From NCBI GenBank assembly GCA_949752745.1, contig OX457026.1, positions 71,241,091 through 71,305,090 of the forward strand: DNA of 64,000 bases, given 5' to 3'. Each line of letters begins with the position of its first letter. Positions within the stretch are counted from its first letter, which is position 1. The translations under genes were made by a program, and so were the position numbers. The notes beneath the pieces were generated by a model. The model was not told the DNA's origin, did not search any database, and saw only the letters and a program-made list of their open reading frames with translations. The DNA is from Protula sp. h YS-2021 (taxonomy: Eukaryota; Annelida; Polychaeta; Sabellida; Serpulidae). Of this stretch, positions 36,301 to 47,400 are shown in pieces.

Positions 36301-39300
36301 ATAGAGGGTTCTCAAATGATTAGTAATTATTAAAATTGTGGTTAAAAATTATGAATTTCATCAGTCGTCTAGTTGACTTACTTTGCCATCCATTTATTGG
36401 TATTCACATTAAAAGACATGATGATGTCATTCATTTTAAGTGCAAATTCAAATTTTTTGACGTGGATATTGGCACATGCATCCCAAAGGGTGTTCTTGTT
36501 TTCATCCTCACCATTGTACGACATCCCGCACATAATAATTGACCCTTCCTGTAATATAAATAGCATTAGTTGTTTTTGTTTGTTTGTTTTGTCTTTTTTT
36601 TTTTTGGTTTTTTTTGTTTTTGGTTTTTTTTTTGTTTTTGTTTTTTTTTCATACATTAAAACATACAACACTCTAATATTTAAAATAACAATACTGAAAC
36701 AAATAAGAAACCACATATTTTTGGTAGGCTTTTCCGGAATAGACTACCGATAAATCGAATGCAGCAGAAAACGAAAATTTGTTTACTTTTCTTGCGGCTA
36801 AGAGTGAAAAATTGTTGAACAATGTAAATTCTTATGTTTTTCGGCAAGCGGAAAATAAGTGTTTGATAATTAATTCACATTCGGTTATTTTTCTTACATG
36901 GCCGTAATTCAGTGTTCAATACCCTACCGATATTTGAATCTGTAAAAAAGTGAGGCTATTTTTTTTCCTTCTTCTTACGGCAAGAAAATAAATTTTTATA
37001 GGGTTTACAACCTAAGATAATGAAATAATGAAAAAGTTTCGATTCTAACATTCCATTTATCAGTAGTTTGTTTCGGAATATCGTTTCAAAAATGCATCTA
37101 GTTTCTTATCTGTTCCAGAATTCTTAATAGAGTGTTAGACATTAGTTTAATTTTACAATAATAATTTGTGTTTAAGTATATATCCAAATATGAGCCGGAA
37201 AGTCTCACTGAGACCCAGACAGTACTATCACTGTGCCTAATAGAATTTTCTAATTTCTTACAGCTAAACCACTATTTACTCACATATACTCTGATCAAAA
37301 CTAAAAAGATCTTTAACTGTTTATTTTTTCAACATAATTCAATTTAACAGAAAAAAATTAAAACACTTTGTATGGTGACAGGTTTTTTTTGTAAGTATTA
37401 ATTGTTGTTATTACAAACATTCTAATCACAGAAGCTTCATAACGTACCGCCAAAAGCCACACCCCAAAATATTTATAAATATGAAACTTTCCCCAGAGAA
37501 ATATCACAGCACAGCGACCAATGAAACCTCGCTCCTGCATGATAAACATAATACGTATCACGTAAAACTATGCTTTTCAAAATCTTTTTTTTTCACGTCT
37601 TTTTTATTTACAAACACTTCAATTCTAATTTTATATTATGAAGGCTACATATGCATATCAAGGAATGTAATTAGTGCGTTCTATTTATTGAAAATATACA
37701 ATGACGAACATGACACATATTAAAAATTTAAAAAGATGTTAAAAACAATGACTTGTATTTTGTTGTTTTTTTCTGATTTTATTCGTTTAACATAAAGGGG
37801 TGGCTTAAGCAAAGGTGAATAAGGGCAAACTGTTTTCCGGGGTCGTGCTGGTTGAGAGGGGTAGGGGTGGTTGGGCAGGGCGATGGACAAGTAAACTCAC
37901 CATATGGGCGTCACTCAACATGTAGCTATTTGGCAAGTACAGGTTAGAGACTTGGTAGACAGCCGTGTAGGCCAGACCAGCTAACATGCGCTTCAGCGCC
38001 GGCTTAACACTGCATCAAACAAAACACAGCAATAACATGAACATTACAAGAGAGCATTATAATAGTATATAAACACTAATAACACGGCTTCTTGTCGACC
38101 CTTATGATGAGTGTCAATGAAATATCCAAATATTACACAGAAATACGGTCCCCGAAAAGCACGGTGTCATGCAAGAACGAAAGTTCATTATTCAAAATCT
38201 ATGATTTTTTTCCATTTTTTTTTTGTCTACAAATTATATGTAGAAAAAACTTGGCTAATGCTGAAAGCGTCATAACATAAACTGTGTACCATTGCGGGAG
38301 GCCTCCCGTGACTCGGTCCGAGAATGCACCATTCACAAAGTCCTCGTATCGTTTCATAGAAAACTGAAAAAAAATAATAACAATACAATGATCTTAACTT
38401 AACCCTTCATATTTTAATAAATAAAAGAGGACACTGTTATCAGCTACAACGGAAAATAAAACTTCAGCTACTTAGTTCGTCGTACCTTTTCAAACTGTGT
38501 ACCTACTTGCGGATATGACCAAAACAACAATGCTGGGGAAAAACATTTTTTCATATTATTTTTATTTAGATATATTTCTGCTACTTTATTTTCCAATTAA
38601 CGTTTATTGTGGGTTTTTCCTTAGGAAAACACTGAGAATAGTCATTAAATGTTCATATTATTCAGCCATTAATCAAAGATATCTTCACCGTCATTACTGA
38701 GGCACTTTCACCAAGAAATACAACTTTTCAAAACAAAGAGTGACGCTCACTGCAACCCGATTACATTCACAGTACTGATACGAGCATAACTCGAAGACGA
38801 CTAGGGGGAAAATCAGAGCATTATACGCATAATAAATACCTGAGGCCCGGTAAGAAAACCGCCGTAGTGGTAAATAAACCCGCCCACTTGCAAAAATGAC
38901 GGCAAGTCTTTGCGGGCTGTTTCTTTCTGCTCCGCGCTCAATTTTTCTACCTTAAACCACATCATTTATTATTAATGTGTTATCATTTTATTACCATTTT
39001 ATTGCTTATTACTATTACTTACTTTTTTTTACTGTTTATTTTTTATAATTACTGCTACATTACTATATTCATTTCATTATTTCTTATATTTTTATATCAC
39101 CGTCTTCTCTATTACCTTTTGATGACCGTCATACAAATCAAAGGCCAGACCAATGAGTTTTAGGGTAAGTACACACTGGGCTGTGGTCCACCGCACGCCA
39201 TAATTAAAGTCATCCATGGTCTGTGAGAACCCGATCACTAGGTATACCTGTCAATTTGAAAATATACGAATTACATTGAAATAGCATTTATTTGTTGGTT

Positions 39301-40469
39301 GACTCGTCTCTGAAAGCTTTTCCAAATAAAGGCATCACCAACTTCAACGCATCGAACGAATGCGAGATGGGAAATCTGCGACGCAAGGCTAGTTTACAGA
39401 ATGGCTCAGGAAGTAACGTTGGGGGGACTTCGCTTTCGTTTATGAGCCAATTTTATATAGATCATAAAACAAACCATCAGACAAACAGCCTGCTGTGTGC
39501 AAACACACATACATTGATCATTAGAGGAAGATTTTCACAAAAAAAAACATTCTCAACTACATTACTGGCGGAATGTTACTGGAGTAATGGCAGCATGGCC
39601 TTCTATTTATAACGCTTCTAAATAGACCCTTCAAAACACGACTGGAAAAAGTTAATTGGGAAACAAATAATAAGATGGGAAATTACAATCCCACTTCTAA
39701 AATTACAGGATGTCTAAAACAAACGCATCACCCTAAATGCCACGGCCCTTATTTCTGAGCTTCACACGGCTTAACTTAAATATTTAAAGAGACAAGAAGA
39801 GAGAGAGATAGCTTGGGGAGCACTCACTGTATTGAATAGGTAGGAAATAATGACTGACGACAGGGTTCCCTTGAGCACGGATAGCATGGCATAATTGAGC
39901 ACCACTGTGATTATTGAATGCGCTGTGTTTGTCCCTGAAAGGAGATAAAGATGTTTTTAAACTAGCAAAGTTGCAGGAAACACTCACTTCACTACTTTCC
40001 TTTTTCAAATAGTATATTGTTTTTCTTTCCGTACTTACTATTTATTTATTATTACTGGTGTTTTTTAGGGGAGCGGACGAATCTCCACAAAACACTACGA
40101 TACAGATGAGGAATTACAACTACACACCCGGCAGTTTGGGACAAATATATTCATAGGACTAGAAATGAGAAATAAGCATCTGCAAAGCCTTACAATAACA
40201 AGAATATAAGGAGCTCTTCTGACTTGTATTTTCTCCTATACTACGTTTTGGTACTCGAGAATATTATGTTCTTAATGTGCTGGGTATATCACGCTTCTGA
40301 ATCAACATACGATATCATGGCGAATTTCAACAGGCATAATAGGTCAAACAAATTAACGTACCAAAATTGAAGTAACATAATGAGATCCCGGTGACGATGT
40401 GAAACAAATGCTGCGCGTTGTGCGACTTCCCATACAATGTATATCTATGAATCAACGCCAAAGGATAGC
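27210..40469 (-). CDS. LPCAT3: Lysophospholipid acyltransferase of the MBOAT family (LPCAT3/MBOAT5-like), first exon not found
   Basis: Membrane-bound O-acyltransferases of this type move fatty acyl groups from acyl-CoA to lysophospholipids in the ER membrane (Lands cycle remodelling). Eleven minus-strand exons were placed: 40469-40362, 39934-39828, 39247-39116, 38950-38840, 38363-38290, 38009-37901, 37534-37448, 36548-36382, 36173-36026, 27744-27586 and 27332-27210. All have AG/GT borders and compatible phases, giving 1325 nt including the stop, about 441 residues. The order matches vertebrate LPCAT3 (about 487 aa): YFNFG, CVLTLKLIGLAFDLYDG, GGFIYHYGGFLTGPQFSM, WGKFHIYKYF, WDACANIHV, FNVNTNKWMAK (family Asn), YLALWHGIHSGY (family catalytic His), and a hydrophobic C-terminal segment before a basic tail. 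About 46-50 N-terminal residues are missing and should lie in an exon ending in phase 1 upstream of 40469. MBOAT1/2 are the alternative, but the motif wording favours MBOAT5. There is no frame damage. Confidence 0.93.
27586..27744 (-). CDS. LPCAT3: LPCAT3-like exon
   Basis: 159 bp, 53 codons, acceptor GCCTTACAG, donor GTGAGT. It follows an 8.3-kb intron and encodes IEDIYSKSTALQKFASHP and YALVSFCLFTYNRYFQ, matching the penultimate LPCAT3 block. Confidence 0.9.
29690..29766 (-). repeat. hAT-like terminal sequence
   Basis: Read on the minus strand it starts TAGGGGTGCCGATATTAACC and runs into ATATCGCGATA dyads. This resembles the 'CAGGGGTGGGCGATATATCG' ends of hAT-type MITEs. A lone TATCGCGATATTTCC lies at 27779-27793. 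Confidence 0.4.
29960..30780. repeat. Dispersed repeat family B (several partial copies)
   Basis: Three stretches share the ordered phrases TAACGTCATACGCCTTTCTT, CACACGTCAAAxGTTGACAG, AGCCGTCCGACTGACCCAA, GTTTGAAGTCGxTxCGACTT and ATTTTGCACACAA. The clearest are at 30390-30500 and 30640-30760. A partial copy is at 30000-30120. Confidence 0.6.
31655..31860 (-). repeat. Segment duplicated at 34060-34240
   Basis: Shared phrases are GCCGTGAGAATGxTCGC, GTCAxGACTTAAATC and ACAGTTTATCCATTTTTxTACAAAGAAAC. On the minus strand this copy is open (72 residues, Cys-containing, CEVYLWYSNTCYTG). The other copy is not open in the same way. It may be an exon-derived relic or a plain repeat. Confidence 0.4.
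32263..33050 (+). repeat. Dispersed repeat family A, copy 2
   Basis: Same orientation, start hairpin (CATGTCCAAGAACATG, one base changed) and end stem-loop (TAACCCAGTCCGACAAAGTCGGCT...) as 19057-19760, but about 85 bp longer because of internal insertions. It lies in the long intron of the LPCAT3-like gene. Confidence 0.75.
34060..34240 (-). repeat. Second copy of the 31655-31860 segment
   Basis: It lies in the same orientation about 2.4 kb away inside the same intron, with internal deletions. The match is clearest at both ends. Confidence 0.4.
35130..35520. repeat. Dispersed repeat family B, copy
   Basis: It contains AATGACGTCATACGCCTTCC, GAAAAGTTGACACCACCGTC, TTTGAAGTCGGTACGACTTT, CCGCTATCGAGATATTTTGC and a CA-rich end (ACACAAACACACACGTACAC). 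It is the longest copy of the family in the window. Confidence 0.6.
36026..36173 (-). CDS. LPCAT3: LPCAT3-like exon with catalytic His motif
   Basis: 148 bp, acceptor ATGTTTTAG, donor GTAAGT. It encodes YLYKRLKWMGNK and LVYLALWHGIHSGY, the family's catalytic histidine motif in a hydrophobic setting. Confidence 0.94.
36382..36548 (-). CDS. LPCAT3: LPCAT3-like exon with family Asn motif
   Basis: 167 bp, acceptor TATATTACAG, donor GTAAGT. It encodes EGSIIMCGMSYNG, LWDACANIHV and FNVNTNKWMA. The last holds the conserved Asn region of MBOATs. Confidence 0.93.
36655..36757 (-). repeat. Dispersed repeat family C, inverted copy
   Basis: On the minus strand it reads TATCGGTAGTCTATTCCGGA, then AGCCTACCAAAAATATGTGG and TTTCTTATTTGTTTCAG. 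This matches 41934-42020 closely on the plus strand. A weaker third copy lies at 37060-37140. Confidence 0.55.
37448..37534 (-). CDS. LPCAT3: LPCAT3-like exon
   Basis: 87 bp, 29 codons, acceptor ATCATGCAG, donor GTACGT. It encodes ERGFIGRCAVIFLWGKFHIY and KYFGVWLLA. Confidence 0.9.
37901..38009 (-). CDS. LPCAT3: LPCAT3-like exon
   Basis: 109 bp, acceptor TTTGATGCAG, donor GTGAGT. It encodes VKPALKRMLAGLAYTAVYQV and continues to DAHM. Confidence 0.9.
38290..38363 (-). CDS. LPCAT3: LPCAT3-like exon
   Basis: 74 bp, acceptor TTTTTTTCAG, donor GTACAC. It encodes FSMKRYEDFVNGAF and leaves in phase 2, matching the next exon. Confidence 0.9.
38840..38950 (-). CDS. LPCAT3: LPCAT3-like exon
   Basis: 111 bp, 37 codons, donor GTATTT. 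It encodes DLPSFLQVGGFIYHYGGFLT then GPQ. The acceptor (GTTTAAG) has a poor pyrimidine tract, so the 5' border is less sure by a few bases. Confidence 0.88.
39116..39247 (-). CDS. LPCAT3: LPCAT3-like exon
   Basis: 132 bp, 44 codons, acceptor TTTGACAG, donor GTAATA. It contains WTTAQCVLTLKLIGLAFDLY, a strongly conserved MBOAT5 block. Confidence 0.92.
39828..39934 (-). CDS. LPCAT3: LPCAT3-like exon
   Basis: 107 bp, acceptor CTCCTTTCAG, donor GTGAGT. It encodes hydrophobic TNTAHSIITVVLNYAMLSVL and following residues to LFNT. Confidence 0.88.
40362..40469 (-). CDS. LPCAT3: LPCAT3-like exon (first one recognised)
   Basis: 108 bp, entering in phase 1, acceptor TTTTTTTACAG, donor GTACGT. It encodes YPLALIHRYTLYGK through HLFHIVTGISLCYFNF, matching the family's second membrane segment. 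Confidence 0.9.
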
Positions 40470-43400
40470 CTGTAAAAAAATCGAAACATAAAAGCATGTT
40501 CGCTGGTTTGCTTCGGGTTTGTATTGACAGTATAGTTTTTCTTGGATCACGCCCACCGAACCCTGAGCGAAAAATTCTAACGATCAATGCCACAGGTTTG
40601 TTTCTGTGTGAAAGGATGCTTGAACCTTTTTTGCCTTTTCACAGCAGTTTGCCATGACTCTCAACTTTCACTTTAGGCAGAACTTCAAGCGCACTTAAGC
40701 CTGATTTTCACACTCCATTTTCCCCATCAGAACCACTTTTTCCTCAAACGCATTTAATCATAGCTCACGGAACAGCCCTGTCTGAATGCAGAGACAACTT
40801 GTCAAAGTGGACTGGAGGAAGGTTAGGGTGGGCAGCTGACTTTTGCTACTGAACCAGTTCCTTCTTTTACCCCTCGTTTTTTTTTTCTCAAACGCCTCTG
40901 CCCTTCATTCTCCCTCTCCCCTTCTCCCCTCACACAATTCTAATTCAATTGATCAAGAACCGTCCTTATTTCATATCTCTCTTCACTATGTACAACCTGA
41001 CCTTTCATGTATCACGATTCGTAATGCAATCTTTGTAGGTCCTTTTGCCATTCGTCCAGCGAGAATATTAATGACTTTAGACCTGATAAAAAATGGACCT
41101 TGTCCAGAAAAGAACAATTGATTATTATCTCCATAAATCTTTTCACTTTGTTTGGACCACTCACTGTAGGGCGGCCTGAGGGCCTCTAAAATGAAACAAA
41201 AATATAACTTACGGTGGACGAAAACAAATACAGATCTAGTAGAAAAAAGCTAAAACAATTCATCAGTTGCTTGGTTGATGAGTTGCATGTGCCCCATAAT
41301 TAATGTTAAGAAAGGGCGATAAATGCTAAATCTGATTACAGATGTGCGTGTGTTTGAATGATCGATTTTTTTTTTATTTACTCTAACCTCTGTGCATAGC
41401 TTGCTCATACTATAATGATCGCAAATGATTAAATCTGAACGTCGATTTGATTTTTTTTCTCACTCGCATACATCCTCAAATCAGCTTTTAAAAGTGTATA
41501 ACTGCTACACACGGACATTCACAATCACAAACACAACTGAATTCTGATAATTGCCCGATGAATCAACTACCTTGAGCCATGTAGTCTCCTAACAGCAGTT
41601 TAATTATTTTTTAGCTCGGCCCATATCGTGACTCAGCACCCTAACTCTTCCCCGATAGAAAGCAATGTCTTAACTAGAGAACTTGATTGCAATCGAAGTT
41701 GATTATTATGGGATTTCTCGTCCAAAGCTGAGGTTTAAATCCCTAGGTTTTTTTTTTTCAAATTTCAACAGACTTAACTGGGGTATCGATACCTTAACAT
41801 AAATTCAATGGCAGCACCTCTGAAGTATGACCAACTTTAGGCCAGTGTGACTGGATGGATAAACACTGTCCACAACTGGTGTACACCTTTAAATAAACCT
41901 GTTTATTCAAATAAGTTTCAAAGCACTTGAATTATCGGTAGTCTATTCCAGAATAGCCTACCAAAAAATATCTGGTTTCTCATTTGCTTCAGAATTCTTA
42001 TTTTAAATAATATGGTGTTTAATGTTGATTTTTATCCATCAGCCATGTATGTTATGTGAATAGAACGAGATCCAAATGACTTAGGCATATTGGGTCAGGC
42101 TGATCCAGTGTGGGGACACATTCCATTTACAATCGTAACTTTGTTGGATGGGCTGATCGATATTGCTCAAAAGTGTATTTCAACCTTGTGACGGGTTCAA
42201 GGTGATTCAGGTATTATTAGTTCTACTGACAGTTGGATCAGAATTAACATCAGAATGTAGAAAAATATGAGGTTATCCATTTTTATATTTATATAGACAG
42301 AAGTCAACATCGGCTTATTTTTTTCTTGTTTGGCCTTTGATGTGAAAAAAACTATTTGAAATATATACCAGACGTACTCTTTCTTTATTATTTCTCCTTC
42401 AGGTAGACAGGATCAAATCGATGTCGTGACATTATAACAATACTTAAATTTGGAGAAAACCTTTAACACCCAGGATGGCACAAGAAAGTGAAAGAAAGCC
42501 AATAGATTATGTTTGTTCTTATGCAAGATGTGTACCACAGAAAATGTGTTTAAGGGTACAGAAACACGATTTTAATGAAGTTTCAGTACCTAAGCTGTAC
42601 CTAAGATGTATCTGCTCCAAATGATGATGCAATCTGTGGTTTGTGTGCGCACTTTTTCCTTTACCCCTGTTGATTTTCTTGCGCTTGCAAGAAATTATTT
42701 TGATCCAGCATTTCCTTGTTTCCAAATGAGGAGAATCGGGATGTGGCGAAATATACAGCACTGCCAGCTACTATTACCGAGGACTTCTCTGCGATTATTT
42801 CCTGCTAGATTTAAGATCAGTCGACTTCGTCGGGCTCGTCTTCCATCACATCTTGGAGTGGGGTTGGGGTATGTAAACTTTTATTTAAAATGCTTCTTCT
42901 CCCTCCGCAAATATTGCAGCTAACAAACCAATTTTTAAATTAACGAATTACGATGAAATGTTCAATTTAATGTTCCTTGATTTGTAGTGTCTATTGTACA
43001 GACGATATATACGGACTGCAGGCCAGTATATTCATACTAATACAGGAACATGTTTCCTAAAGAGCTGCTGTGATGAGTTTTTCGTGTATAATTACAAAAT
43101 TCATTTCCACTTCTTAGACAATAAAATATGCTAACTGTATGTCAATTATTACGAGAGATTTTATTTAGTCCCATATTTTTTTTTAATAAAAACGTAACAT
43201 AGAAGTTATCACTGCTTTACCAGTGGAGGAGAACAAATGGTTACAGGAGATCCAAACTGGTGAAATGGAAAAGAAAAAGCATCTTTCATAGCCCAAAACA
43301 AATTTCATTTGTTAAATCAGCGGATTCAGTTTTGTCTACGAGATTTACGCAAAAACAGGACTTTTTTTTATTTTGGGGGGGGGGGGGAGGAGCATAAAAA

Positions 43401-44020
43401 GAGAGAAACTTAGAAACATGGAAATGAATGGAGAAATACATCAAAATCACTTTGAAATAGATATAGTGCTCTTTTGTGTTAGAACTCCATTATAATAGAG
43501 TCACAAATAATTTTTTCTACATTCCAATAAAGTTTTAACACCTTACTTTACGCCATGGTAAAGAAAATCAACTTTTAGTGTATTTTTTCTTATTTGTTTC
43601 TTTATGTTTTTTCACATCTGAACCCTGTGAGATTTTTCTACTCATCATGCGAATTCGAAACCGAAAACTGGCTTATATCGCAAAATAAGGAATATCTGAG
43701 TCGAAAGGGTTGCCGAATTCGCATCTGGTTATTTAGTGGAATCGAAATTTAACATTTTGTTGTCACAAATTATCATCTACTGTAACCAATTTTATACCCT
43801 CTGCGGTGCAGTCCTCTGGGGGCATTTAACCAACGCCAGTGAAGAGTCGTGGGTTATTTAATCCTTCAAAATAAACTGGATCATAGTTCACAGTACCCAT
43901 ACTCAGACTGAAATTCTTTTGAATTTTGATCGAAGTAAAAATTAAAAGTAAGAAATACAGAAAAACTTTAAAACTTTATATTTTTCAGGGTTCGCGTTGG
44001 CGGGGTTTTTGTCCACTTTT
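40470..44020. other. Upstream of the LPCAT3-like exons, no gene recognised
   Basis: The missing first exon may lie here or farther right. I looked for a minus-strand hydrophobic frame ending in phase 1 before a GT donor and found no convincing case. There is a poly-G run at 43374-43387. 42867-42910 shares TATGTAAACTTTTAxxTAAA and ATGCTTCTTC with 56140-56170. Confidence 0.45.
41934..42025 (+). repeat. Dispersed repeat family C, direct copy
   Basis: TATCGGTAGTCTATTCCAGA, AGCCTACCAAAAAATATCTG and TTTCTCATTTGCTTCAG, then ATTCTTATTTTAAATAAT. It is the inverted partner of 36655-36757, about 5.2 kb away. Confidence 0.55.
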
Positions 44021-44528
44021 TTAGTCCCAGCGGACCCTTTCTATCTTCCTAGGACAGAAAGGGTCACAGTTCCTTCAATAGAAATGGCCATTGATCTAAA
44101 TTTTCGAGGCTCTGGATCTTTCGGCGCACGTTCACGGACACCGAGGCTCGAAGTGGCAGGCTTTTTCTTTAAAAAGCACACTGAGAAGTACCCTGGCGCA
44201 TTATTTTCGACCTCAGCGAAACTCCCAAACTAGAGTAAAGCGTGGTTTTGCAACTGTGGATTCACTGTTGTTGTGGGCGATAATAAGGGATTCGATATCC
44301 TGATCTCAAGAAAACACATATTTTTCTCAGTAAAAAATTGTTATCTGACCATAAAACTTGTGCGCCATATTTTATAATTGGGCCATTTATGTGATGCACC
44401 CTTTCTAAAATAACGCCGTTGGCCCCAGTCTTGCGCCGAGATTTGGAAATTGACATCAATGACATTTCCTATAATAGGAACTATGACTCTTGCTGTCATA
44501 GGAAGACCGCAAGAGTCATCTAGGACTA
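44021..44528. mobile_element. Short inverted-repeat element, full-length form
   Basis: Ends read TAGTCCCAGCGGACCC and the complement of TAGTCCTAGATGACTC. Nested inside are a second, better matched inverted pair: GTCACAGTTCCTTC...AATGGCCATTGAT (from 44063) and the complement of GTCATAGTTCCTATT...AATGTCATTGAT (to 44487). Two shorter relatives at 61445-61515 and 62057-62131 keep only the two outer ends. They show the outer sequence joined without the 430-bp interior. No protein is encoded. Confidence 0.6.
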
Positions 44529-45224
44529 CCACTTTTTGAGCATTTTTTACGAAATGACTCACTTTTTCGGAACCCACCGAGTCTTTCTGGATCCAACTCA
44601 GTCACACTTTCCTTTTTTGACTCACTTTCCTGAGAACCAAGCGCGAATCCTGTTTTTTTTTTCAAGAACGTTGGCGCCTTGTGCCGCTTAACTTTCATAT
44701 AATGCAGAAAAATCAATTTGTGATTTATAGCTCCAATTCCACTCATTATTAAATGCAATGCAATTTGACGTTTTCTCTCACTGACTTACGCTCATACTAT
44801 AACCTGTTCTTTTTTTGTCTGTGCTCCAAACGTAGTTGTGAGATCGCTTCTATGAGCTAACACATAGGAACCCTTCCTTGTAGTGCCATGTGGTCATAAG
44901 GGTCGAGTGTAAATTGACATTCATTTTCCTCTAGTTTCATAACACGCCATGTATGGCCAACGCGTGAACCTACCTAAAATCAATGAAATCATTAAACGGA
45001 TCCCATCCTCTGGAGCTCCAAAACCCCTTGCGATGGTTGTTACAAGGCCATCAAATAAGCCACCTTCGCCAGTCATCGTTGTCCGTCACCCTTGAACACA
45101 ACAAACATGACACGGAAACAAATGCGAGAAATGCATCAAACTGGAGCTATTCGTTAGCTGATCACTGAAAATTTCGGTGAAGTAGCGCAGATAACCAGTA
45201 ATCGCCATCTTGGAATTCCTCTCA

Positions 45225-46385
45225 ACTGCCAGGTGCACGGTAGTAATATATCAAGCATTTTAGATTTTGTCTTGTTTGCTGATGATACCAATTTATTTGC
45301 TTCTGATTTTGATTTAGATAGTTTAGGTGCCAAAATAAATGCAGAGTTGATCAAATTGAATGATTGGTTTAAAAGTAAATAAGTTGTCATTAAATGTAAA
45401 GAAAACGAACTTCATTGTTTTTTCCAATAAATTCTCAGGTAATGATGTTAATCTATATATCTCTGAGTCTAAGATAGAACAGGTAAATGCAAGCAAATTT
45501 CTTGGTGTGTACATTAAATGTACATTCTGAATTAACATTTACGTCTCATGTAAATAATGTAACCAGCAAACTGGCTAGATGTTTATCCATATTGTATAGA
45601 GTTAAAAGTAAAATCGGTTTACAAGGCTTACGAACTTTATACTCTACATTGTTTTTACCACACTTAACATACTGTTGTGAAGTTTGGGGAATGGCTTCCC
45701 AAACAGTCTTAGAAAAGGTGTTTAAATTACAGAAAAGGGCTATCAGACTAATTTGTAATTTGCGCAAACATGATTGCACAAGCGTTCACTTTCATCGGTT
45801 AAACTTGCTCAAATTTCACGACCTGGTACGGCTGAAAATAGCTTTGCTTATGTTTAAGGCTAAAAATGGACATCTGCAACCAAGCTTTAATAATTTGTGT
45901 TGTCCAAAGACCTACCGCTACAACCTGAGAAATAAAGATAAATATCAAAGGAAATTTGCAAGAACCAAATTAAAATCAAAAGGTGTGAGCATATATGGTG
46001 TTACGTTATTTGAAAACATTCCTAATGAAATCATAAATGTTTCTAGTGTGCTGATTCATTTAAATGTCGATTGAAAGCTTATTATGTGCAACAATACTGA
46101 TAATCTTCCTTTTATCTGATTGATCATACTAGCGTCTTTTTTTCTTTAATAATACACGTTAATTTGATTCATTGTATCATATTTAATTGTCCTTTGTGAG
46201 TGTGTATATATATGTATATATATATTCATACATATATTGTAAATGGGCGTATCAACTTTCATAAGTCCTTAGGGACTTCTTCGCTTCGCCTGTTCCTTAT
46301 TCGTGTTTTCATTTATTTTGTTGTTCACCTTAATGTATTTTCTTTCTCAAAGGAATAAAACGTTATCTAATCTAATCTAATCTAA
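45225..46385 (+). mobile_element. 3' end of a jockey/CR1-like LINE with TCTAA tail
   Basis: Reading frames give LFADDTNLFAS (catalytic FADD box, near 45272), then after a frame break LSLNVKKTNFIVFSN, NASKFLGVYI, and an open frame 45487-46074 with LYSTLFLPHLTYCCEVWG and VFKLQKRAIRLICN, the usual thumb and C-terminal motifs of these LINEs. A 3' untranslated region with TA microsatellite and AATAAA follows. The element ends in four TCTAA units (46366-46385), the short tail repeat typical of such LINEs. At least two frameshifts and a 5' truncation make it inactive. Confidence 0.88.
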
Positions 46386-46475
46386 AGCTACCGGCTTTTA
46401 AGTTTAAATTTTACCTTTAACACGTGAGTGTGATTAAAAATAAAACAAGCACGTTAGAGAGGCATTTATCATCTT

Positions 46476-47400
46476 TCAATTTTTATAAATAGACAGAATG
46501 GCAAGCACCTTGTTAGATGATATAGCAGGTCTCAGGAGCACCCGGACCGGAGAATCGGGCCCCATTTTGAGTAGGAGAATCCGGGCCCAAACAAACTCGG
46601 CTTCAGGAGAACCTGGTCCCAAACAAACCCGGCAAGTGGCTATGTACTCCGCGCCTGAAGACATCCCATGCCGCATAACCGCGGCTTTCCATGTGAATGA
46701 TTTGCTCCGAACGCAGCACCGACATATTATCCTTTTTCTGGCATCGGTGCGTAATTTCATTGTATAAGTGTACCCGTAGCTGTCAACTAGGTACTCTCCA
46801 GCTTTTTGCGACCCGGCTTCGATGATTCCATAAGTCACAGCATCAGGCTCATGAACTATAGAGAGATAAAATCGGGTAAATCTGGAGCAAAACATAGTTC
46901 CGACGGCTGTGGTTCTGGAACGAGCTCATCAAAGGTGGTAGACGTGTGAAAAGACGCGGTTTCGGGCACTTTTGTAACTGTCGTTTGCGCGTGCGCTTTC
47001 TCTCACTGGAACCGGTGAATCTTCTGCCATAGCACCGGATATATTGCCATCCGCTCCGGTGCTTCCGGCCATGATTGTGCTTTCTCTGACAGGTACCGGA
47101 GAAGCTACCTCCATGGTATCAATGGTTGAGCTTGAAGACCTCTGCTGCGCAAGAATTATTGAATCATCTTCTAGTTCGCACTTTGGGCAACACCATGAAA
47201 TTAGTGAACCATCATTCCGTACTCTATATAATTAATGCCCGTATCAAAAAGTCTGTGTTGCCAGCAATCATAAGTCACGATTTCGGAGAACACTGCACAA
47301 TTTGATCCTGAGCAAGAGTCATGGTTATTACAAGGTTCAGCTATTTTGGTCGTTTTGCCGACATTCTGGTGATCTCAATCAGTGTTTGAAATCTGATGAA
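46476..47400 (-). pseudogene. PHD-finger plus FLYWCH-type protein relic
   Basis: Minus-strand reading gives, in order, Cys-rich CNNHDSCSGSNCAVFSE and YDCWQHRLFDTGI (about 47325-47245), then in a shifted frame LYRVRNDGSLISWCCPKCEL (about 47235-47175). Together these resemble a PHD finger ending in W-x-CPxC. A Ser/Pro-rich linker with a repeated SPVPVRES follows (47114-46929). After another shift comes EAGSQKAGEYLVDSYGYTYT then CRCCVRSKSFTWKAAVMRHG (about 46830-46650), which resembles a FLYWCH finger with a damaged Cys/His set. Such proteins are multiplied in invertebrate genomes. At least two frameshifts indicate a pseudogene. Confidence 0.55.
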
